From Ruminococcaceae bacterium UBA1730 (GTDB taxonomy: Bacteria; Bacillota; Clostridia; Oscillospirales; Acutalibacteraceae), in contig DCII01000040.1 of the NCBI GenBank assembly GCA_002315935.1, positions 1 to 20,939 of the forward strand: a DNA stretch of 20,939 nt, written 5' to 3'. Every line of letters begins with the position of its first letter. Position 1 is the stretch's first letter. The position numbers were made by a program, and so were the translations under genes. Below, one piece after another: positions 1-7,050 of the stretch. The notes under the pieces were generated by a model. It had not been told where the DNA came from. It did not search any database and worked only from the letters and a program-made list of their open reading frames with translations.

Positions 1-20
1 GATTTAATCAGCGTTTCCTT
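1..20. repeat. One end of a dispersed inverted-repeat element, cut by the window edge
   Basis: These 20 bases read GATTTAATCAGCGTTTCCTT. Their reverse complement differs by one base (T for A at position 14) from the repeat end at 17527-17546 and closely matches both ends of the copy at 20761-20847. Only one end is visible; the rest would lie left of the window. The following bases (21-129) show no convincing promoter, purine riboswitch or PurR-like box, so the control of the purine operon probably lies further upstream. Confidence 0.6.
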
Positions 21-129
21 AATTACCGAAACAAAGACGCGGCCGGTCGGCGCAAATATTTTACGCTGATCGGCTTTCACTTTGAGAAAAACTATTTCTT
101 ATTATCAACTATGGGAAAGAAGGTTCAAA

Positions 130-1554
130 ATGGGCGGATTTTTCGGCATTGCCTCAAAAAATGACTGCCTTTCCGAGGTTTTCTTCGGCACGGACTATCA
201 TTCGCACCTCGGCACCAGAATCGGCGGAATTGCAATCTACGACAAGGACAGAGGATTGCAGCGTGAAATACACAACATAGAAAATTCACCTTTCAGAACA
301 AAATTTGAAAAGGTATTCAATACAATGGGCGGCTCCTCGGCTATCGGCTGTATCAGCGACAGCGACCCTCAGCCGCTTCTCATCCGTTCAAATCTCGGCA
401 CTTATGCCATCTGCATGATCGGCATAATCACAAACTATGAAGAGCTGATTGACCAGTATCTTTCCTTCAGCGGCGGCCATTTCAACGCCATGACTGACGG
501 AAAAATCAATTCAACAGAGCTTCTTGCCGCTCTGATAAATCAGAAAAGCACCTTTGCCGAGGGCATTAAATTTGCACAGAAATCAATCAAGGGTTCGGCT
601 TCTCTGCTCATTCTTAAGGATGACGGAACAATAATTGCCGCAAGAGACAGAGTTGGCAGAACTCCCATTCATATCGGAAAGGGCGAAGACGGCTTCTGTG
701 CCTCATTCGAATCCTTTGCATATCAGAAGCTCGGCTTTGAAGATTATTCAGAGCTTGGTCCCGGAGAAATTGTTGAAATCACTCCCGAAAAGGTAACAAG
801 GCTTGTTGCTCCCGGAAAGAAAAAGAGAATATGTGCATTTCTCTGGAGCTACTACGGTTATCCTACCTCAAATTATGAGGGAATAAATGTTGAAGCCATG
901 AGATACAGAAACGGCGAAATCATGGCTGAAAACGATAAGAATAACAGCAATCTCCCTGAGCTTGACTATGTTGGCGGAGTTCCCGATTCAGGCACTCCTC
1001 ATGCAATCGGATACGCAAACAAGAGCGGAGTTCCCTTTGCAAGAGCATTCATCAAATATACTCCAACCTGGTCAAGAAGCTTTACCCCCGTCAAGCAGTC
1101 AGACAGAAACCGCATCGCAAAGATGAAGCAGATTCCCGTTCTTGAGCTTATCAGGGATAAAAATCTTCTCTTTGTTGACGATTCAATTGTCAGAGGCACT
1201 CAGCTTCGTGAAACGGTTGAATTTCTTTATGAAAGCGGTGCAAAATCGGTTCATATGCGTTCAGCCTGCCCCCCGATTATGTACGGATGCAAGTTCCTTA
1301 ATTTCACTCGTGCCACAAGCGATATGGAGCTTATCGCACGCAGAGTTATTGATGAGCTTGAGGGTGAAGAGGGTCTGAAGCATATCGAAGAATACAGCGA
1401 CGGAAGCACAGAGAGAGGAAAAGCCCTTCGCAAGAGCATCTGCGAAAAGCTCAACTTCGATTCTCTCGAATTTCAATCACTTGAAGGAGTAATAAAATCA
1501 ATAGGTCTTGATCCCGATGATCTTTGCACCTATTGCTGGAACGGAAAGGAATAA
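130..1554 (+). CDS. purF: PurF-like amidophosphoribosyltransferase with degenerate glutaminase domain
   Basis: Homologue of glutamine-PRPP amidotransferase, which makes phosphoribosylamine from PRPP, the first step of purine synthesis. The ATG at 130 follows AAGAAGG at good spacing and starts the protein with MGGFFGIASKND (474 residues); a TTG at 82 would only add unconserved sequence. The C-terminal half is a normal phosphoribosyltransferase: PDSGTPHAIGYA, and the PRPP loop VDDSIVRGT near residue 349. Cys235, Cys387 and Cys466/Cys469 (CTYC) match the four 4Fe-4S ligands of Bacillus-type PurF. The N-terminal Ntn-hydrolase domain is odd. The nucleophile Cys after the start Met is Gly2, the GHVRYST arginine segment reads GCISDSD, and the HNG segment reads MIG. 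Glutamine hydrolysis is therefore unlikely. It may use free ammonia or a partner's glutaminase, or it may be regulatory. It overlaps purM by one base (TAATG). Confidence 0.85.
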   Translation: MGGFFGIASKNDCLSEVFFGTDYHSHLGTRIGGIAIYDKDRGLQREIHNIENSPFRTKFEKVFNTMGGSSAIGCISDSDPQPLLIRSNLGTYAICMIGIITNYEELIDQYLSFSGGHFNAMTDGKINSTELLAALINQKSTFAEGIKFAQKSIKGSASLLILKDDGTIIAARDRVGRTPIHIGKGEDGFCASFESFAYQKLGFEDYSELGPGEIVEITPEKVTRLVAPGKKKRICAFLWSYYGYPTSNYEGINVEAMRYRNGEIMAENDKNNSNLPELDYVGGVPDSGTPHAIGYANKSGVPFARAFIKYTPTWSRSFTPVKQSDRNRIAKMKQIPVLELIRDKNLLFVDDSIVRGTQLRETVEFLYESGAKSVHMRSACPPIMYGCKFLNFTRATSDMELIARRVIDELEGEEGLKHIEEYSDGSTERGKALRKSICEKLNFDSLEFQSLEGVIKSIGLDPDDLCTYCWNGKE

Positions 1555-2603
1555 TGACTATGAACACTCAATCAAGATCAGACAGTTATGCAGCAGCAGG
1601 CGTTGACATTACCGCCGGTTACAAAGCTGTTGAACTCATGAAAAAGCACATAGCTAAAACTCTCACGAGCGGCGTTTGCTCCGATGTAGGCGGATTCGGC
1701 GGTCTCTTTGAGCTTGACCTCACAGGCATTACCAGACCCGTTCTCGTCAGCGGAACAGACGGTGTCGGCACAAAGCTCAAGATTGCTTTTCTTATGGACA
1801 AGCATGACACAGTCGGCATTGACTGCGTTGCAATGTGCGTCAACGACATTATCTGCTGCGGTGCAAAGCCTCTTTTCTTCCTCGACTATATCGCTTGCGG
1901 AAAGAATGTTCCGGAAAGAATTGCGGATATAGTCAAGGGCGTATGCGAAGGCTGTGTTCAGTCCGATGCGGCTCTTATCGGAGGCGAAACGGCTGAAATG
2001 CCCGGCTTCTATCCTGTTGACGAATATGACCTCGCAGGCTACTGCACAGGCGTTGTTGACAAGGCAAAAATCATTGACAACAAGTCGATGAAGGAAGGCG
2101 ATATTATTATTGCCCTCCCCTCAAGCGGCGTTCATTCAAACGGCTTTTCGCTTGTCAGAAAAGTTCTTGATGTTGAAAATTCAGACATCAAAACTCCCCT
2201 TGAAAGACTCGGCGGAAAATCAATCGGCGAAGCTCTTCTCACTCCCACGAGAATTTATGTTAAACCCGTTCTTGCTCTTCTTGAGCAGGTTAAGGTAAAG
2301 GGTATTTCGCATATCACCGGCGGCGGCTTCTATGAAAACATACCCAGAAGCATTCCCGACGGTCTCGGTGCAAAGGTCAATAAGGCCAGCGTAAAGGTTC
2401 TTCCTATCTTCGACCTTATCGCAGAAAAAGGCGGCATCAGCGAAAGAGATATGTTCAACACCTTCAACATGGGTGTCGGCATGAGCATTGTTGTTGCTCC
2501 CGAAGAAGCGGAAAAAGCTCTTGAAATTCTCAAGGCAAACGGTGAAGAAGCATATGTTATCGGCGAAATAATCAAATCGGAGGAGAAAATAACAATATGC
2601 TGA
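1554..2603 (+). CDS. purM: Phosphoribosylformylglycinamidine cyclo-ligase (AIR synthetase)
   Basis: Closes FGAM to aminoimidazole ribotide using ATP, in the cytosol. The protein opens with SYAAAGVDITAGYKAVELMK and carries the PurM hallmarks: GTDGVGTKLKIA for nucleotide binding, DCVAMCVNDIICCGAKPLFF, GGETAEMPGFY, PSSGVHSNGFSLVRK and HITGGGFYENIPR. Its roughly 350 residues are normal for the family. Two in-frame ATGs lie at 1554 and 1560. The first gives the TAATG overlap with purF; the second sits at better spacing (9 bases) from AAAGGA, so either could be used. The last bases overlap the next gene by seven, implying coupled translation. Confidence 0.95.
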   Translation: MTMNTQSRSDSYAAAGVDITAGYKAVELMKKHIAKTLTSGVCSDVGGFGGLFELDLTGITRPVLVSGTDGVGTKLKIAFLMDKHDTVGIDCVAMCVNDIICCGAKPLFFLDYIACGKNVPERIADIVKGVCEGCVQSDAALIGGETAEMPGFYPVDEYDLAGYCTGVVDKAKIIDNKSMKEGDIIIALPSSGVHSNGFSLVRKVLDVENSDIKTPLERLGGKSIGEALLTPTRIYVKPVLALLEQVKVKGISHITGGGFYENIPRSIPDGLGAKVNKASVKVLPIFDLIAEKGGISERDMFNTFNMGVGMSIVVAPEEAEKALEILKANGEEAYVIGEIIKSEEKITIC

Positions 2604-3205
2604 AAAAAATAGTTAACGGTATTTCGGCAGGTGTGCTTATTGCCGTTGGCGGCAGTGTATTCCTCGCCTGCGACAATAAATATGTCGGTGCAGTTCTCTT
2701 CTCGGTTGCTCTTCTCTGCATATGCTATAAAGGATATTCGCTCTTCACGGGCAAAATCGGCTATATTCCCCAGAAGCACGGCAAGGAAGAGGTTTCGGTT
2801 CTTCTTCTCGGTCTTCTCGGAAACGCAATTGCAACAATAGTTTTCGGCTATCTCATTGCATATGCAATTCCAAATCTCGGCGAAAAAGCTCTCACTATCT
2901 GCTCCGCAAAGCTTGAGCAGGAATTTTTCCAGACCTTCATCAGAGCATTCTTCTGCGGAGTTCTCATGTATCTTGCAGTCAGCATTTACAGAGATAAAAA
3001 CACCGCTCTCGGAATACTTTTCGGAATACCCGTTTTCATCTTAAGCGGTTTTGAGCATTCAATTGCTGATATTTTCTATTTTGCGGCTTCGGGAATTGTT
3101 TCGGTTAAAGCATTTGCATTCCTTATGACGGTTGTTCTCGGCAACGCAGTCGGTTCAATGCTTCTCTCGATTATGACTGAATTTTCGAACGGAGCAAAGA
3201 AATAA
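2597..3205 (+). CDS. Formate/nitrite transporter (FNT) family membrane channel
   Basis: A 202-residue hydrophobic protein with about six membrane segments. FNT-family features are visible in order: GISAGVLIAVGG in the first helix, YSLFTGKIGY at the position of the FocA LFTGN re-entrant loop, and PVFILSGFEHSIADIFYF with the pore histidine at residue 154 (FocA GFEHSIAN). LGNAVGSML takes the place of the NIIGG segment. It is shorter than FocA or NirC (about 260-285 residues), with short termini and loops, but no conserved block is obviously missing. It lies between purM and purN, overlapping both (seven bases, then TAATG), and the operon ends with fhs. Formate is therefore the most likely substrate, feeding 10-formyl-THF synthesis. 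That role is inferred; nitrite, hydrosulfide or another small anion cannot be excluded from sequence. Confidence 0.8.
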   Translation: MLKKIVNGISAGVLIAVGGSVFLACDNKYVGAVLFSVALLCICYKGYSLFTGKIGYIPQKHGKEEVSVLLLGLLGNAIATIVFGYLIAYAIPNLGEKALTICSAKLEQEFFQTFIRAFFCGVLMYLAVSIYRDKNTALGILFGIPVFILSGFEHSIADIFYFAASGIVSVKAFAFLMTVVLGNAVGSMLLSIMTEFSNGAKK

Positions 3206-3813
3206 TGGAAAGAAAAGCTAATATCGCCATTCTTGTTTCAGGCGGCGGAACAAATCTTCAGGCTCTCATTGATGCCGAAAAAAGCGGAATAATTCACAGC
3301 GGAAGAATAAAGCTCGTTATCTCCAACAAGGCAGGAGCCTATGCTCTTGAAAGAGCGGCAAACGCAGGAATTTCAAGCCTTGTAATCACAAAAAAAGAGG
3401 CAGGTTCGCAGGAGGCATTTGAGGATAAGCTCATTGAAGCCCTTGAAAATGCAGAAACAGACCTCATAATCCTTGCGGGATTCATGAGTATCTTAAGCGA
3501 AAAATTCACCTCTCATTTCGAAAAACGCATAATAAATGTTCATCCGTCTCTCATCCCCTCGTTCTGCGGAGAAGGCTTTTACGGACTTCGTGTTCATGAA
3601 GCCGCTCTTGCAAAGGGAGTTAAGGTTACGGGAGCAACAGTTCATTTCGTCAATGAAATTCCTGACGGCGGCGAAATAATTCTTCAGAAGGCTGTTGAAA
3701 TTCAGGATGGCGATACGCCTGAAATTCTCCAGAAAAGAGTTATGGAGCAGGCTGAATGGATTATTCTTCCTGCGGCAGCAGAATTTGTTTCATCAAAATT
3801 ATTGCTAAATTAA
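3205..3813 (+). CDS. purN: Phosphoribosylglycinamide formyltransferase (GAR transformylase)
   Basis: Transfers the formyl group of 10-formyl-THF to GAR to give FGAR. The phosphate-binding loop is LVSGGGTNLQALIDA near the N-terminus. The catalytic triad is clear: Asn111 and His113 in INVHPSLIPSF, and Asp154 in IPDGGEIILQ. GATVHFVNE is also conserved. At 202 residues it has the usual length. The start ATG shares its A with the stop of the channel gene (TAATG). As a 10-formyl-THF consumer, it depends on the Fhs encoded at the end of the same operon. Confidence 0.96.
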   Translation: MERKANIAILVSGGGTNLQALIDAEKSGIIHSGRIKLVISNKAGAYALERAANAGISSLVITKKEAGSQEAFEDKLIEALENAETDLIILAGFMSILSEKFTSHFEKRIINVHPSLIPSFCGEGFYGLRVHEAALAKGVKVTGATVHFVNEIPDGGEIILQKAVEIQDGDTPEILQKRVMEQAEWIILPAAAEFVSSKLLLN

Positions 3814-3828
3814 TAAAGGAGTTTTACA

Positions 3829-4548
3829 ATGGATATTTACAAAATCAATGACATCGCAGAGCTTATCAAGGATAATTCCTATGTAGGCAGAGGTATCGTT
3901 ATCGGCAAGAGCGAAGACGGCAAAAAGGCTTGCTCTGCATATTTCATCATGGGCAGAAGTGCAAACAGCCGTAACCGTATTTTCACAGAAAAGAACAGTG
4001 AAATCTTCACGGAGCCTTTTGATGCTTCAAAGGTTGAAGACCCCAGCCTCATCATTTATGCCGCAGTCCGTAGCTTCAAAAATAATCTCATCGTTACAAA
4101 CGGAGACCAGACAGACACAATCTATGAAGGTCTTGAAAAAGGTCTTTCATTCTCACAGGCTCTCACTTCTCGTGAATTTGAGCCGGATAAGCCGAACTTC
4201 ACTCCGAGAATCAGCGGTATGCTCACCTTTGCCGAAAACGATTTCACTTACAGCATGAGCATTCTCAAGAGCATTGATGCTGACGGAACAGACTGTGCAC
4301 GCTATACCTTTGATTATCCTTCAAAGGCAGGTCTCGGCCATTTCATTCATACATATGTTTGTGACGGCAACCCCATCCCCACCTTCCAGGGTGAACCCGA
4401 AAGAGTTGCAATTGATTCGGATATTGATGCTTTCACAGAAAAGCTCTGGAACGTGCTCGATAAGGATAACAAAATTTCACTCTATGTTCAGTATACAGAC
4501 CTTGCAACCGGTAAGGCTGACAGCAGAATTATAAATAAAAATAGATAA
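3829..4548 (+). CDS. purO: IMP cyclohydrolase, PurO-type
   Basis: Closes FAICAR to IMP, the last step of the pathway. The 239-residue protein is unrelated to the MGS-like cyclohydrolase domain of ordinary bacterial PurH. It instead carries the PurO-family signatures YVGRGIVIG, GRSANSRNR, IIYAAVRSF, VTNGDQTDTIYEG and FTPRISGML. PurO was first described in archaea and is scattered in bacteria. Here it sits directly before a stand-alone AICAR formyltransferase, so the two together replace bifunctional PurH. AAAGGAG lies just before the ATG, 15 bases after purN. Confidence 0.88.
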   Translation: MDIYKINDIAELIKDNSYVGRGIVIGKSEDGKKACSAYFIMGRSANSRNRIFTEKNSEIFTEPFDASKVEDPSLIIYAAVRSFKNNLIVTNGDQTDTIYEGLEKGLSFSQALTSREFEPDKPNFTPRISGMLTFAENDFTYSMSILKSIDADGTDCARYTFDYPSKAGLGHFIHTYVCDGNPIPTFQGEPERVAIDSDIDAFTEKLWNVLDKDNKISLYVQYTDLATGKADSRIINKNR

Positions 4549-4560
4549 GGAGAATGCGAA

Positions 4561-5745
4561 ATGAAAGAATTTGAACTTAAATACGGTTGTAACCCCAATC
4601 AGAAGCCCTCAAAGATTTTTATGCACGACGGTTCGGAGCTTCCCATTGAAATTCTCAACGGCAGACCCGGCTACATCAATTTCCTCGATGCTTTCAATTC
4701 ATGGCAGCTCGTCAAGGAGCTTAAAGAAGCTCTCGGACTTCCCGCAGTAACTTCCTTCAAGCACGTCAGCCCCACCTCTGCCGCAGTCGGCATTCCCCTT
4801 TCAGATACACTCAAGAAGGCTTGCTTCGTTGATGACATCGAAGGTCTTGACGATTCGCCCCTTGCCTGTGCTTATGCAAGAGCAAGAGGAACTGACCGTA
4901 TGTGCTCATTCGGCGACTGGGTTGCTCTTTCGGATATTTGCGATGTTACAACCGCAAAAATGATTCAGAGAGAGGTTTCAGACGGCATCATCGCTCCCGG
5001 TTATGAACCCGAAGCACTTGAAATTCTCAAGAGCAAGAGAAAAGGCACATATAATATTGTTAAGATTGATGCGAACTATGTTCCTGCTCCTATTGAGCAT
5101 AAGCAGGTTTACGGCATCACCTTTGAGCAGGGCAGAAACAACTTTGAAATTAACCGTGAGCTTCTTTCAAATGTTGTAACAAAGAACAAAAATCTTCCCG
5201 AGAGTGCAATCCGTGACCTCATTGTTGCTCTTATCACTCTCAAGTACACACAGTCAAACTCCGTTTGCTATGCAGTTGACGGACAGGCTATCGGCGTTGG
5301 TGCAGGTCAGCAGTCAAGAATTCACTGCACCCGTCTTGCAGGCACAAAGGCAGACACATGGTTCCTTCGTCAGGCTGACAAGGTTCTCAATCTTCCCTTC
5401 AGAGACGACATACGCAGACCCGACAGAGACAATGTTATTGACGGTTACATCAATCAGAACGAAGAGGATGTTTGTGCAGACGGCATCTGGCAGAAGTATT
5501 TCACCGTTCAGCCCGAACCCTTCACAGCTGAAGAGCAGAAGGCTTACCTTGCAACAAAGGATAATGTTGCTCTCGGTTCAGACGCATTCTTCCCCTTCTT
5601 TGACAACATCGAAAGAGCATACAGAAGCGGCGTAAAATATGTTGCAGAGCCGGGCGGCTCAATCCGTGACGATCTCGTTATCGAATGTGCCGATAAATAT
5701 GATATGGCTATGGCATTCACCGGAATGCGTCTTTTCCATCACTGA
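4561..5745 (+). CDS. purH: Stand-alone AICAR formyltransferase, eukaryote-like type
   Basis: Formylates AICAR with 10-formyl-THF to give FAICAR. Only the AICAR transformylase part of PurH is present (394 residues): YGCNPNQKP at the start, catalytic Lys67-His68 in SFKHVSPTSAAVG, then ARARGTDRMCSFGDWVALSD, VVTKNKNLPES, KYTQSNSVCYA, GQQSRIHCTRLAG and the ending MRLFHH. The KHVSP form and the FHH end resemble animal and fungal ATIC, as I recall those sequences, more than the KHANPCG form of E. coli PurH. The cyclohydrolase domain is absent, and its job falls to the PurO-type gene 12 bases upstream. The symbol purH is used loosely; this form has also been called PurV. AAGGAG precedes the ATG. Confidence 0.92.
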   Translation: MKEFELKYGCNPNQKPSKIFMHDGSELPIEILNGRPGYINFLDAFNSWQLVKELKEALGLPAVTSFKHVSPTSAAVGIPLSDTLKKACFVDDIEGLDDSPLACAYARARGTDRMCSFGDWVALSDICDVTTAKMIQREVSDGIIAPGYEPEALEILKSKRKGTYNIVKIDANYVPAPIEHKQVYGITFEQGRNNFEINRELLSNVVTKNKNLPESAIRDLIVALITLKYTQSNSVCYAVDGQAIGVGAGQQSRIHCTRLAGTKADTWFLRQADKVLNLPFRDDIRRPDRDNVIDGYINQNEEDVCADGIWQKYFTVQPEPFTAEEQKAYLATKDNVALGSDAFFPFFDNIERAYRSGVKYVAEPGGSIRDDLVIECADKYDMAMAFTGMRLFHH

Positions 5746-5768
5746 TAAAAACTGAACGGAGTTTTAAA

Positions 5769-7049
5769 ATGAAGGTTTTGGTTGTAGGTGGCGGAGGAAG
5801 AGAACACGCCATCATCAAAAAGCTCAAGGAAAGCAAAGAAATATCAAAAATTTTTGCTCTTCCCGGCAACGGCGGCATCGCCCGTGATGCTGAATGCGTT
5901 GCCATCGGTGCAACCGACATTGACGGAATAGTGAGTTTTGCTGAAAAAGAAAATATTGATTATGCAGTTGTTGCACCGGATGACCCTCTGGTGCTCGGCT
6001 GTGTTGATGCTCTCAACGCAAAGGGCATTCCCTGCTTCGGTCCCGAAGCAAAGGCCGCAATCATTGAAGGCAGTAAGGTTTTTTCAAAGAACCTTATGAA
6101 GAAATACGGCATTCCCACCGCTGAATATGAAGTGTTCACCGATGCCGCAAAGGCTCTTGAATATGTTGAAAATGCTGACCTTCCGTATGTTATCAAGGCA
6201 GACGGTCTTGCTCTCGGCAAGGGTGTTATCATCCCCGAAACAAAAGAGGAAGCAAGGGAAGCAATTATTTCAATAATGAATGAAGGAAAATTCGGCAAGA
6301 GCGGCGATCAAATTGTTATTGAAGAATTCCTGACGGGTCCCGAGGTTTCCGTTCTTGCATTCACAGACGGAAAAGCTGTAAAGCCGATGATTTCTTCAAT
6401 GGACCATAAGCGTGCATTCGACAATGACGAAGGTCTCAACACCGGCGGTATGGGAACAATCGCTCCCAATCCTTATTATACGGAAGCCGCCGCAAAGGAA
6501 TGCATGGAAAGGATTTTCCTGCCCACCATCAATGCAATGAACGCAGAGGGCAGAACATTCAAGGGTTGCCTTTATTTCGGACTTATGCTCACCCCAAAGG
6601 GTGCAAAGGTTATCGAATATAACTGCCGCTTCGGAGACCCTGAAACACAGGTTGTTCTTCCTCTTCTTGAAAGCGATTTGTTCACGGTTATGAAGGCTGT
6701 TACCGAAGGAAAGCTCGCTGAAACAGAGGTCAAATTCAGCAATAAGAATGCCTGCTGTGTTGTTATGGCATCCGAGGGCTATCCTGTTTCATATAAGAAG
6801 GGATTTGAAATGACAATTCCCGATGCAATTGCAGACAGCGTTTATGTTGCAGGTGCAAAGCTTGAAAACGGAAAGCTTCTCACCAACGGCGGCAGAGTGC
6901 TCGGAGCAACAGCAGTTGAAGACACACTTGAAAACGCAATTTCCGCCGCATACAAAATGGTGGAAACAATTCATTTCGACAATGCTTTCTATCGCCACGA
7001 TATAGGTCAGAAAGCACTCAAAGCAAACACCACGGCAACGGAGGTCTGA
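5769..7049 (+). CDS. purD: Phosphoribosylamine-glycine ligase (GAR synthetase)
   Basis: ATP-grasp ligase that joins phosphoribosylamine to glycine. The N-terminal loop is VLVVGGGGREHAIIKKL. ATP-grasp elements follow: PYVIKADGLALGKGVI, the DHKRAFDNDEGLNTGGMGT block, and the metal and nucleotide site in EYNCRFGDPETQVVLP. At 426 residues it is full length. It follows the AICAR formyltransferase by 23 bases with CGGAG before the ATG, and purL follows with one base between. Its unstable substrate, phosphoribosylamine, would come from the PurF-like protein at the head of the operon. Confidence 0.97.
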   Translation: MKVLVVGGGGREHAIIKKLKESKEISKIFALPGNGGIARDAECVAIGATDIDGIVSFAEKENIDYAVVAPDDPLVLGCVDALNAKGIPCFGPEAKAAIIEGSKVFSKNLMKKYGIPTAEYEVFTDAAKALEYVENADLPYVIKADGLALGKGVIIPETKEEAREAIISIMNEGKFGKSGDQIVIEEFLTGPEVSVLAFTDGKAVKPMISSMDHKRAFDNDEGLNTGGMGTIAPNPYYTEAAAKECMERIFLPTINAMNAEGRTFKGCLYFGLMLTPKGAKVIEYNCRFGDPETQVVLPLLESDLFTVMKAVTEGKLAETEVKFSNKNACCVVMASEGYPVSYKKGFEMTIPDAIADSVYVAGAKLENGKLLTNGGRVLGATAVEDTLENAISAAYKMVETIHFDNAFYRHDIGQKALKANTTATEV

Positions 7050-7050
7050 A

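Noticed and set aside
1..69. Short open frame reaching a TGA at 67-69, possibly the end of an upstream gene
   Set aside because: Its first 20 bases are the dispersed repeat end and the rest resembles no known C-terminus; too short to support.
21..129. Search for a purine riboswitch, PurR box or promoter ahead of the PurF-like gene
   Set aside because: No TTGACA/TATAAT pair at correct spacing, no CGAA-type PurBox and no riboswitch core found.
2330..2779. Minus-strand open frame of 149 codons across the purM end and the channel gene
   Set aside because: Opposes two well-supported overlapping genes and shows no start signals or family features.
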